Position numbers and translations under genes: made by a program. This document shows positions 25,822 to 33,352 of a stretch of DNA of 64,000 bases, piece by piece. Below the pieces are notes generated by a model, which saw nothing but the letters and a program-made list of their open reading frames with translations, searched no databases and was not told the DNA's origin. Each line of letters begins with the position of its first letter. The first letter of the stretch is position 1. The stretch comes from an uncultured Clostridia bacterium (GTDB lineage Bacteria > Bacillota > Clostridia > TANB77 > CAG-508), in the NCBI GenBank assembly GCA_934141445.1, contig CAKPCF010000002.1:1-64000 (forward strand), read 5' to 3'.

Positions 25822-25965
25822 ATGAAATTTACAAAAGGTGTAATATTAGGAAGTATTATAACAGCAGGTGCAATGATGATGTATTCAGAAGGAATCGATA
25901 CTAGCAAAAAGAAAATGATGAAAAAGGGAAAACAATTAGCAAAAAAGATGAAAATGGCAATGTAA
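25822..25965 (+). CDS. small 47-aa basic protein
   Basis: A 47-codon frame starting at ATG 25822 with AGGAGG about eight bases upstream. The first 20 residues are weakly hydrophobic (FTKGVILGSIITAGAMMMY) and the rest strongly basic and Met/Lys-rich (KKKMMKKGKQLAKKMKM). It resembles the N-terminus of YtxH-like small proteins. A perfect terminator follows immediately, so it is the last gene of the permease operon. Function is unknown. Confidence 0.62.
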   Translation: MKFTKGVILGSIITAGAMMMYSEGIDTSKKKMMKKGKQLAKKMKMAM

Positions 25966-25972
25966 GTAAAAT

Positions 25973-26003
25973 AACTCTACAAATTTGTAGAGTTATTTTT
26001 TTT
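25973..26003 (+). terminator. terminator of the permease operon
   Basis: AACTCTACAAATTTGTAGAGTT is a perfect palindrome followed by ATTTTTTTT, eight bases after the small basic ORF. Confidence 0.9.
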
Positions 26004-26089
26004 AAGTATGTACAGCTATTCAAATTTATGAGATAATTGGAATAAAGATGAAGTATACTTATTAACTGAGATTGTAAGGAGAAGCAAAA

Positions 26090-26752
26090 ATGAATTTTTT
26101 TGATAAAATATTTAATAAAAAAAGAAATTATGAAGAACAATTATTAAAACAATATGGATATGCTAATAAGTTAAAAAAATATAATTTAAAAATACTATTT
26201 ATAGCAGATACACATAATTGTTTAAATTCAGATAGTGAAGTATTAAAATATATTCAAAATCAAAAAGATTATGATTATTGTATTTTGCTTGGAGACCATT
26301 CTGGAAATGATTTAAAAGAAATTTTAAAAATAATTCCAAAAGAAAAGATATGTGGTATATTGGGAAATCATGATGACTGGAATTTATATGAACAATATGG
26401 AATAAACAATATAAGTGGTAAAGTAATATCAATAAAAGGTGTAAAAATAGCCGGCCTTAGTGGAAGTTATAAATATAAAGACTCAAAAGATTATGCTTTA
26501 TATACTCATGAAGAAAGCATTAGTATTGCTGATAATATGGAAAAGGCAGATATATTTGTAACACATGATAAGCCTTTCTTAAAAGATAATCATAATCCAG
26601 CACATGATGGACTAAAAGGGATAACAAAATACATTTATAAAAATAATATTTCATTACATATACATGGACATTTACACCAAGAATATGAAGAAACTTTAAA
26701 AAATGGAACAAAAAGTATTTGTCTATATATGGCAAAAATAGTAGAAATATAA
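26090..26752 (+). CDS. calcineurin-like metallophosphoesterase
   Basis: 220 residues. The five metallophosphoesterase blocks are visible in order: FIADTHN, LLGDHSG, GILGNHDDW, VTHDKPF and HIHGHLHQ. It has no signal peptide. The usual D-x-H / GDxx / GNHD / H / GHxH set is complete, so it should bind two metal ions. It is probably a phosphodiesterase or protein/nucleic acid phosphatase of unknown substrate. AAGGAGAAG precedes the ATG. The SUKH-domain gene follows after 18 bases. Confidence 0.88.
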   Translation: MNFFDKIFNKKRNYEEQLLKQYGYANKLKKYNLKILFIADTHNCLNSDSEVLKYIQNQKDYDYCILLGDHSGNDLKEILKIIPKEKICGILGNHDDWNLYEQYGINNISGKVISIKGVKIAGLSGSYKYKDSKDYALYTHEESISIADNMEKADIFVTHDKPFLKDNHNPAHDGLKGITKYIYKNNISLHIHGHLHQEYEETLKNGTKSICLYMAKIVEI

Positions 26753-26770
26753 AAAAAGAGGAGAAGAGAT

Positions 26771-27742
26771 ATGGAAGATAGAGAAGTTTTATTAAAAAAA
26801 ATAGAGGAAATTATAGGATATACATTACCAAAAGATTTTAAAAATTTTTATTTAAATCATTTAAAAATGGATAATATTGAATTTTTAGATTTGGAACGTA
26901 TATATTTTGAAGTTCAGGATGCAATAGAAGATGAATGCGAACCAGATTTATACAAAAGTGAGCCAGAAAATGCAATACTTCCAAAAACTTTTTCAAAGAA
27001 GAGAGTACCTTTTATTTATATAGATACAGGAGATTACATTGGAATAGATTTTGAACCTGATGTAAATGGAACAGTAGGCCAGGTTATAAACTATGGTTGC
27101 AATGAATACGACATGAAAGTTTTTGCATATAATTTTAAAGAATTTGTTGAAGGAATTAAAAACATAAATTTTGGTGAAGAATATATTACAGATTATCTAT
27201 TTAGAAATAATATTGATTTTAAAAATAATAAGATAGAGGATAAAAGCATTGTAAAAATCGAAGAAAAAGAACAAGAAAAAGAAGAAATCACTAAAAAGGT
27301 TGTAAATGAGAATATAGTAAAATCAAATATAGAGATTAAAGATTTACAAACAATAATTGATATTTTATCTCAAATGAATCAAAATATAGTAAATGATACA
27401 AATATAAAAACTTTTAAAAATATTTGGTTTGATCATAGGATAATAAATAAGAGAGAAAGCTTAAGTAGAACAATGCCTGATCAAATAAGTTTCTATAAAA
27501 AATTAGAAGAAAGCAATAAAGAAGAAATAAAAGGCTTTTCATTTGCAGTTCTTAATAAAATTGAAGAATCAAGAAAAAAATTATTGAAAGAAAAAATAGT
27601 ATTTGGAGAAGAAAAAATTTTTGTTGAGATAAATATTATAAAAAAGCAAACTTTAGTAAGATATACAAAGACAATTGGAAATAAATATATGAAAAAAGCT
27701 TATGAAGAGATAAATGATTTTTTGGATACAAAGAGAATATAG
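26771..27742 (+). CDS. SMI1/KNR4 (SUKH)-domain protein with extra C-terminal domain
   Basis: 323 residues. Residues 1-135 look like a SUKH domain: EEIIGYTLPKDFKNFYLNH, an acidic middle, then FIYIDTGDYIGIDF and VFAYNFKEFVEGI. SUKH proteins often give immunity to contact-dependent toxins. A charged linker rich in Glu and Lys (about 150-195) leads to an unassigned C-terminal domain of about 125 residues (IDILSQMNQNIVNDTN... ending near NDFLDTKRI). No toxin gene is visible nearby, so an immunity role is only inferred. Confidence 0.7.
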   Translation: MEDREVLLKKIEEIIGYTLPKDFKNFYLNHLKMDNIEFLDLERIYFEVQDAIEDECEPDLYKSEPENAILPKTFSKKRVPFIYIDTGDYIGIDFEPDVNGTVGQVINYGCNEYDMKVFAYNFKEFVEGIKNINFGEEYITDYLFRNNIDFKNNKIEDKSIVKIEEKEQEKEEITKKVVNENIVKSNIEIKDLQTIIDILSQMNQNIVNDTNIKTFKNIWFDHRIINKRESLSRTMPDQISFYKKLEESNKEEIKGFSFAVLNKIEESRKKLLKEKIVFGEEKIFVEINIIKKQTLVRYTKTIGNKYMKKAYEEINDFLDTKRI

Positions 27743-27761
27743 TTATTTATATTTGAAATAT

Positions 27762-27795
27762 AAAAGTGTACTAATTTATTTTAGTACACTTTTAC
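27762..27795. terminator. bidirectional terminator
   Basis: AAAAGTGTACTAA pairs with TTTAGTACACTTTT, with T-runs on each strand, between the convergent SUKH gene and the 150-residue gene. Confidence 0.88.
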
Positions 27796-27798
27796 CAA

Positions 27799-28251
27799 TT
27801 ATTCAGAAACAGGTAATTCACTATTACAAGTACTTTCTGCTTCTAAATGTGATGCTTCACAATGTTTATCACAGTCTATATCTACACCCTTTAAACATTT
27901 ACCTTTTTTCTCGCATGTTTTGCAGATTTTTACATGGTCTACTCTGTTTACCCAAATATCTATTGCATAGTGTTTTTTTGGACATAAAGGACCAAAAACG
28001 AATTCTCCATCTTTATCTGTGAAAGTATGAGAAACAGGTTTTCTTTCAAATTGACCATCACATATTTTTACAACCTCTATCAATTTTATAACTGCATCTC
28101 TAACTGGTTCTCCATAAGAATCTTTTAAAATTCCAAAAACAGCATTACGATTATCTTCTGGTAATGTGATATCTAAATCAAATTGTTTTCCATTTTCAAT
28201 ACCACCATTTATTTCTAATTTGTTTTTATCACAATTATCACAACTTTCCAT
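27799..28251 (-). CDS. Cys-rich protein with carboxypeptidase-regulatory-like domain
   Basis: About 150 residues. The central part (NAVFGILKDSYGEPVRDAVIKLIEV ... TFTDKDGEFVFGPLCPKKHYAIDI) is a classical beta-sandwich of the CarboxypepD_reg/SpaA-like type. It is followed by a cysteine cluster (CKTCEKKGKCLKG, CDKHCEA, C near the end), and there are two CxxC-like cysteines at the N-terminus (CDNCDK). No signal peptide is seen. I favour ATG 28251 because AAAGGA directly abuts the alternative ATG at 28263. The cysteines may bind metal or cross-link. Similar proteins are associated with spore or cell surface layers in some Firmicutes; that is inference. Confidence 0.7.
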   Translation of the reverse strand: MESCDNCDKNKLEINGGIENGKQFDLDITLPEDNRNAVFGILKDSYGEPVRDAVIKLIEVVKICDGQFERKPVSHTFTDKDGEFVFGPLCPKKHYAIDIWVNRVDHVKICKTCEKKGKCLKGVDIDCDKHCEASHLEAESTCNSELPVSE

Positions 28252-28334
28252 AATATATTCCATTCCTTTCTTGTGTAACTATATTATATATTATGAAAGT
28301 TATATAATTAGTGTGAAAAAATATAAATTTATAT

Positions 28335-29309
28335 TTATAATTCTTCAATTCGCATTGCTAAATAAGGATCTTTTTTACCTTTTTCGAGCATAAATAGATA
28401 GAAAGTATCATCAAAATCAAAGTGCCTGATTTTAGTGGTATCTTTAAAGAATGGAAGGCCTGTACAAGATATTAAAATAGCAGCTTCACTTTTTACTCTA
28501 CCACCATTTCTATCCATTTCAAATTCAATATTTTGTATGGCTTCACTAATTTCAAATGGTGTATCATCTGCGTTTCTTACAAACATTGATTTTTTTAGTT
28601 CATCATAAGATTTTTGTATGTTGAATTTTATATTTGGAATTTTTAGAGTATCATCTTCTTGAAATGTTCTATCTTTATTATTGATAGATTTTAATAACAT
28701 ATTTTGAAAGGTCTTGTTAAAGCTTTTATTCTCATCATTTCTATATAAAATTATTTCTTCTTTTGATTTTGTTGTAATCATAATAGCATAATCATTTTTT
28801 GAATTATAAAATAAAACTCTAACTTGCAATCTTAAGGATTCGCTACTTTTGCTTGTTATTCCAAAATAATCAATATGTTCTTTTCCATTTCCAAAAGTTC
28901 CTGATTTAAGTTCATCAAATGTATGTTCATATTCAAAACATTTCTTTAAAAAAGTATATAGTAAAATAGTTTTTATGTCATCTGGAAAAGTGTTAGGTAA
29001 TGGTAATTTGTCAATTATTTTACTAGTTTCATTAAACTTATTTTGTAAATCACTTTTTATTTGTGCAATTGCATCTGTCGTGTAGAAATCTGCAAATTTG
29101 TAACAATCATTATTATCTAATACATCTTCAATATCACCAATTGAAATCAAATTTTGAATTGACTCTGTCATGTTTTCACATATAAAATCATTATATAATA
29201 TTTCGTACTGAAAATAATTCCAAGCAATTTGAAAATTTGCACACCAAACAGCATTATTATGTATTGAATCATTCCAAGTGGGAACAACTAATATTTTATC
29301 ATTTTTCAT
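28335..29309 (-). CDS. divergent serpin-like protein
   Basis: 324 residues from ATG 29309 (GGAGG seven bases upstream). No signal peptide. The C-terminal half follows the order of serpin landmarks: a beta-strand and helix LKIPNIKFNIQKSYDELKK, then an EFE-hinge-like IEFEMDRNGGRVKSEAAI, and finally FDFDDTFYLFMLEKGKKDPYLAMRI, which resembles the serpin ending F.F..PFLFLI....G.ILFMGR. The N-terminal half is too diverged to place. If the fold is right, it would be an intracellular protease inhibitor or an inactive relative. I hold this as a tentative fold call; otherwise the protein is unknown. Confidence 0.5.
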   Translation of the reverse strand: MKNDKILVVPTWNDSIHNNAVWCANFQIAWNYFQYEILYNDFICENMTESIQNLISIGDIEDVLDNNDCYKFADFYTTDAIAQIKSDLQNKFNETSKIIDKLPLPNTFPDDIKTILLYTFLKKCFEYEHTFDELKSGTFGNGKEHIDYFGITSKSSESLRLQVRVLFYNSKNDYAIMITTKSKEEIILYRNDENKSFNKTFQNMLLKSINNKDRTFQEDDTLKIPNIKFNIQKSYDELKKSMFVRNADDTPFEISEAIQNIEFEMDRNGGRVKSEAAILISCTGLPFFKDTTKIRHFDFDDTFYLFMLEKGKKDPYLAMRIEEL

Positions 29310-29443
29310 ATAATACCTCCGTATAAAACAAGTATACAATATATAAGCTTGAATGTATAGGTATTTTAAAAATGAAATCAAATTCTTGCACAAAAGAATA
29401 AAATAGTATATATTATAATATACTAAATAAAGGGAGTATAATT

Positions 29444-30808
29444 ATGGATTTTGATAGTTTAAGGAAAGAATATTCTACTTTTGAATATCAATATTATAAA
29501 ATAACAGAAAATGAGGAAAATATTACATTAAAGTATGGCTTTGAAATTGTTGGATTAAGTAAATTCGAACCAGAGATTGTAATTAAAAAGAAGAAATTTA
29601 ATTGGAAAAATATAGATACATATAAAGCTAAAGAAATTGCTTTTTATATTGGGATGGTGGAAGCTATAAGTTATTTTAAAGCTACTTGTTCACCTAAATT
29701 TGTGATAAAATGTGGATATTTAGATGAATTTCAAAAGAAATGGTTTTCAAAATTATATTATCTAGGTTTAGGAGAATTTAGATATAGAAATAATATAAAG
29801 GTCAGTCAAGAAAATTTTATAAATTTTGATGTTGAAAATGATAAAAATGTATCTCAAAAAGAATCTTGTATATTGGAAGAAAAATCTGGACTTATAATTC
29901 CAATTGGCGGTGGAAAAGATTCTAATGTTACACTAGAATTGTTAAAAAAATATAAAGATGATACATTTTGTTTTTGTATAGGAAGTAAAAAGGTTTCTTT
30001 AGAATGTGCAAAACAGGCTGGATTTGAAAATGAACAAATTATAGAAGTAGATAGAAAAATTGATAAAAGGCTTATAGAGTTAAATACAAATGGATTTTTA
30101 AATGGACATACACCATTTTCTGCAATTATAGCATTTATCACATATTTTGTTGCTTTTTTATTAAATAAGAAATATATAGCTTTATCTAATGAAGATAGTG
30201 CAAATCAGAGTAATGTCGCTGGTGAAAAAATAAATCATCAATATTCAAAAACTTATGAATTTGAAACTGACTTTAGAAATTTTGTAAATCAATATTTAGA
30301 AAAAGACATAGAATATTTTAGTATGCTAAGACCGATTACAGAATTACAGATTGCAATGCTGTTTTCAAAGCTAAAGCCATATCATAAAATATTTAAAAGT
30401 TGTAATGTTGGAAGCAAAACTGAACCTTGGAAATGGTGCTGTAATTGTCCAAAATGTTTATTTGTATATACAATTTTAAGCCCTTTTTTATATAAAAAAG
30501 AACTAGTGGAAATTTTTGGAGAAGATTTATTTGAAAAAGAAAGTTCAAAAGAGACTTTTGTAGAACTTTGTGGTTTTGGAGAAACTAAGCCTTTTGAATG
30601 TGTTGGAACTTATGAAGAAGTACAATATGCAGTGAGCGAGACGATAAAGAAATTAGAAAGCAAAAATTTAGAATTACCATATTTGTTAAAGTTCTATAAA
30701 GAAAATTATAAGATGAGAGAAGGTAAATTTTTGAAATTTTATAATGAAAATAATTATTTACCAAAAGATTTTGATGAAATATTAAGAAAAGAGATTTTTA
30801 AAGATTAG
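29444..30808 (+). CDS. murL: probable MurL, UDP-MurNAc-L-Ala-L-Glu epimerase
   Basis: 454 residues. The features fit MurL, first described in Xanthomonas oryzae, which epimerises the terminal L-Glu of UDP-MurNAc-L-Ala-L-Glu to D-Glu: an ATP-pyrophosphatase-like GGGKDSNVTLELL near residue 155, SNEDSANQSNV near 250, and CCNCPKCLFVYTILSPF near 345. The next gene encodes a MurD-type ligase 14 bases downstream, the same pairing (MurD2-MurL) that supplies D-Glu without a glutamate racemase. AAAGGGAG lies before the ATG. The assignment depends on motif and neighbour together; other PP-loop enzymes share the GGGKDS motif. Confidence 0.72.
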   Translation: MDFDSLRKEYSTFEYQYYKITENEENITLKYGFEIVGLSKFEPEIVIKKKKFNWKNIDTYKAKEIAFYIGMVEAISYFKATCSPKFVIKCGYLDEFQKKWFSKLYYLGLGEFRYRNNIKVSQENFINFDVENDKNVSQKESCILEEKSGLIIPIGGGKDSNVTLELLKKYKDDTFCFCIGSKKVSLECAKQAGFENEQIIEVDRKIDKRLIELNTNGFLNGHTPFSAIIAFITYFVAFLLNKKYIALSNEDSANQSNVAGEKINHQYSKTYEFETDFRNFVNQYLEKDIEYFSMLRPITELQIAMLFSKLKPYHKIFKSCNVGSKTEPWKWCCNCPKCLFVYTILSPFLYKKELVEIFGEDLFEKESSKETFVELCGFGETKPFECVGTYEEVQYAVSETIKKLESKNLELPYLLKFYKENYKMREGKFLKFYNENNYLPKDFDEILRKEIFKD

Positions 30809-30822
30809 TAGGAAGTAATAAG

Positions 30823-32190
30823 ATGATAGAAAAATTATTAAATTATTTGGAAGATAAAAAAATATTATTATTGGGATTTGGAAAAGAAGGAGAATCAACA
30901 TATAAATTTTTGAGAAAACATTTTCCAGAAAAGAAATTAGGAATTGCCGATAGTAATATGAATTTACTAGAAGAAAAAAGTTTCTTATTTGAAGATGTAA
31001 ATGTAGAAGTAATGCTTGGAAAAGACTATTTTAGAGATATTGACTATTATGATATTGTTATAAAAACACCAGGAATATCATTAAAAGATATTGACATTTC
31101 AAAATTTAGAAATAAGATTACAAGTCAGCTAGAATTACTTTTAGAGTATATTCCTTGTTTTACAATTGGAATTACTGGAACAAAAGGAAAAAGCACAACT
31201 AGTACACTTATGTATCAAATTTTAAAGGAACAAAACAAAAATGTGATGCTTCTTGGTAATATTGGAGAACCTATTTTTAATGATATAGATGATATGACAG
31301 AGGATACAATTTTAGTATTGGAGCTTTCTTCACATGCGTTAGAATTTGTAAAAAAATCACCTAATATTGCAATTTTATTAGATATCTATGAAGAACATTT
31401 AGACCATTATAGTTCATTAGAAAAATATATTGAAGCAAAGTTTAATGTTGCAAAATATCAAAATGATAAAGATATATTCATATATAATGCAAGTAATCAA
31501 TATATAAAAAATTATAAATTTACTTATAAGGAAAATGATGTAGCTGTTATAGAAAGTGGTGATTTAGAAACACAAAAGGATAATTGCATTCGTATAAAAA
31601 AAGATGGAATATATTTTGATAATAGTAAAATTTGTAATGAAATAGGTGAAATGAATTTAAAAGGTACACACAATTTAAATAATATATTATTTGTCATTGC
31701 TACATCTAAATTATTAAATTTAGATATGGAAAAAACAATTGATACTATAAAAAATTTTAAACCTTTAGAACATAGAATGGAATTTGTAGCTGAAATAGAT
31801 AATGTTAGATATTATAATGATTCAATATCTACAATTCCAGAGGCAACAATAAATGCAATAAAAGCATTAAAAGAAGTAAATACAGTAATTGTTGGTGGAA
31901 AAGATAGAGGTGTTGACTTAGAAGAACTATGCGAATTTTTAGAAAAATGTGATGTAGAGAATATTATTTGTTTACCAAAAACTGGTGAGTATATATATTC
32001 AAAATTAAATTCAAAAAAGAAATGCTTTATGGCTATGGAAATGCTTGAAGCTGTTAAAATTGCTAAAAAAGTTACTGTGAAAGATAAAATATGTTTGCTT
32101 TCACCAGCTGCTTCTAGTTATGGATATTTTAAAAATTTTGAAGAAAGAGGCAAAATCTTTAAAAACTGTGTTTTACAAAAAAACTTGTAA
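30823..32190 (+). CDS. murD: MurD-type ligase, likely MurD2 (UDP-MurNAc-L-Ala:glutamate ligase)
   Basis: 455 residues, a Mur ligase with ATP motif GITGTKGKSTTS near residue 119, ELSSHALEF, the ligase His in ILDIYEEHLDHYSS, GTHNLNN, and a C-terminal domain with YYNDSISTIPEATINAI and VIVGGKDRGVD. MurD adds glutamate to UDP-MurNAc-L-Ala in the cytoplasmic phase of peptidoglycan synthesis. Standing directly behind murL, it is probably the L-Glu-using MurD2 type; sequence alone does not show stereospecificity. GGAAG lies before the ATG. Confidence 0.88.
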   Translation: MIEKLLNYLEDKKILLLGFGKEGESTYKFLRKHFPEKKLGIADSNMNLLEEKSFLFEDVNVEVMLGKDYFRDIDYYDIVIKTPGISLKDIDISKFRNKITSQLELLLEYIPCFTIGITGTKGKSTTSTLMYQILKEQNKNVMLLGNIGEPIFNDIDDMTEDTILVLELSSHALEFVKKSPNIAILLDIYEEHLDHYSSLEKYIEAKFNVAKYQNDKDIFIYNASNQYIKNYKFTYKENDVAVIESGDLETQKDNCIRIKKDGIYFDNSKICNEIGEMNLKGTHNLNNILFVIATSKLLNLDMEKTIDTIKNFKPLEHRMEFVAEIDNVRYYNDSISTIPEATINAIKALKEVNTVIVGGKDRGVDLEELCEFLEKCDVENIICLPKTGEYIYSKLNSKKKCFMAMEMLEAVKIAKKVTVKDKICLLSPAASSYGYFKNFEERGKIFKNCVLQKNL

Positions 32191-32366
32191 ACACTAAAAA
32201 ATATACTTAAGAAAGTAGTTTACAAATAATAAAGTAACATAAAAATATAATAAAAAGCAACTTAAAATTAAAAAATAAGATATTGTGAATGTGCTGAAAA
32301 TACTGAAAAAATAGAATGTAAAAAAACATATTTTTGTTAAAAAAGTAAAAAATATGAAACTTTATG

Positions 32367-32395
32367 TAGACAAAACACAAAAAGTGTGCTATAAT
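32367..32395 (+). promoter_or_regulatory. sigma-A promoter of the SSB gene
   Basis: TAGACA (32367-32372), a 17-base spacer and TATAAT (32390-32395), giving a leader of about 75 bases before the TTG start. The rest of the 285-base gap after murD shows only A+T-rich sequence. Confidence 0.68.
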
Positions 32396-32475
32396 TAAAT
32401 TGTTTTTAAGAGAAAAACGAAGAAAAAGTGAGCTTTAAAGAGAGATACTGTAGATAAATTTAAGGAGGAATTAAA

Positions 32476-33150
32476 TTGAATACAAATTATTCAGAAAACA
32501 ATCACTTAGTTTTAGTAGGAAAAATAACAAGTGATAAAAAGTACAGTCATGAAATCTATGGAGAAAAATTCTATGTTTTTAACATGGAAGTTGTAAGATT
32601 AAGTTCAACAACAGATATTATTCCAATAACTGTTTCAGAAAGATTATTAACAGATATTGATTTAACAATTGGAAAGAAAATTGAAGTAGAAGGACAATTT
32701 AGATCTTATAATAACTATGAAAATGAAAGAAACAGATTGATTTTAACAGTTTTCGCAAAAGAAATTAAAGAATTAGATGAAAACGAAGAAAATGAAGAAG
32801 AGGTAACAAATGAAGTTGTATTAATTGGATATGTATGTAAAAAACCAATTTATAGACAAACACCATTTGGCAGAGAAATAGCTGATGTTTTATTAGCAGT
32901 AAATCGTGCTTACAATAAATCAGACTATATACCTTCAATTGCTTGGGGAAGAAATGCAAGATTTTGTCAAAACATGGAAGTTGGAACAGAAGTTAAGATT
33001 GTAGGTAGAATTCAATCTAGAAGTTATGAGAAAAAATTTGAAGATGGTTCTAGTGAAACCAGAGTAGCTTATGAAGTTTCTATTGCAAGTATGGAAGTTG
33101 TTAACCAAGATGGAAATGAAGAAGAAACAGAACAAGCAGAAGTTGTTTAG
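32476..33150 (+). CDS. single-stranded DNA-binding protein with two OB folds
   Basis: 224 residues from a TTG with GGAGG upstream. Two SSB-type OB folds are in tandem: residues about 8-98 (NHLVLVGKITSDKKYSHE, VEGQFRSYNNY) and about 110-215 (NEVVLIGYVCKKPIYRQTPFGREIADVLLAVNR, PSIAWGRNARF, VGRIQSRSYEKKF). The second is the more canonical. The C-terminus (NEEETEQAEVV) is acidic but lacks the DDDIPF tip through which bacterial SSB recruits repair partners. It has its own promoter and terminator. It is probably a second, specialised SSB; a normal ssb next to rpsF/rpsR would be expected elsewhere. Confidence 0.85.
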   Translation: MNTNYSENNHLVLVGKITSDKKYSHEIYGEKFYVFNMEVVRLSSTTDIIPITVSERLLTDIDLTIGKKIEVEGQFRSYNNYENERNRLILTVFAKEIKELDENEENEEEVTNEVVLIGYVCKKPIYRQTPFGREIADVLLAVNRAYNKSDYIPSIAWGRNARFCQNMEVGTEVKIVGRIQSRSYEKKFEDGSSETRVAYEVSIASMEVVNQDGNEEETEQAEVV

Positions 33151-33191
33151 TTATACATAAAAAGTATATAAATTTTAGCAAATTATATAAT

Positions 33192-33233
33192 GTCTATGAA
33201 CTAACGGAAGGTTGGTTTATAGACGTTTTTTTT
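33192..33233 (+). terminator. terminator of the SSB gene
   Basis: GTCTAT(GA)ACTAAC pairs with GGTTGGTTTATAGAC around a GGAA loop (with mismatches), followed by eight T residues. Confidence 0.72.
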
Positions 33234-33245
33234 CGAATAATTTCC

Positions 33246-33274
33246 TTGCTATATTACAAAAGTTTTGATATAAT
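33246..33274 (+). promoter_or_regulatory. sigma-A promoter of the membrane protein-lspA operon
   Basis: TTGCTA (33246-33251), a 17-base spacer and TATAAT (33269-33274), about 79 bases before the first start codon of the long operon. Confidence 0.65.
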
Positions 33275-33352
33275 TTTTTTGTAATTATTTATTAACAAAA
33301 AACGGTAATAATAAACTCCGTAAGGATATCAAAATTTCGAGAGGTACAATTG

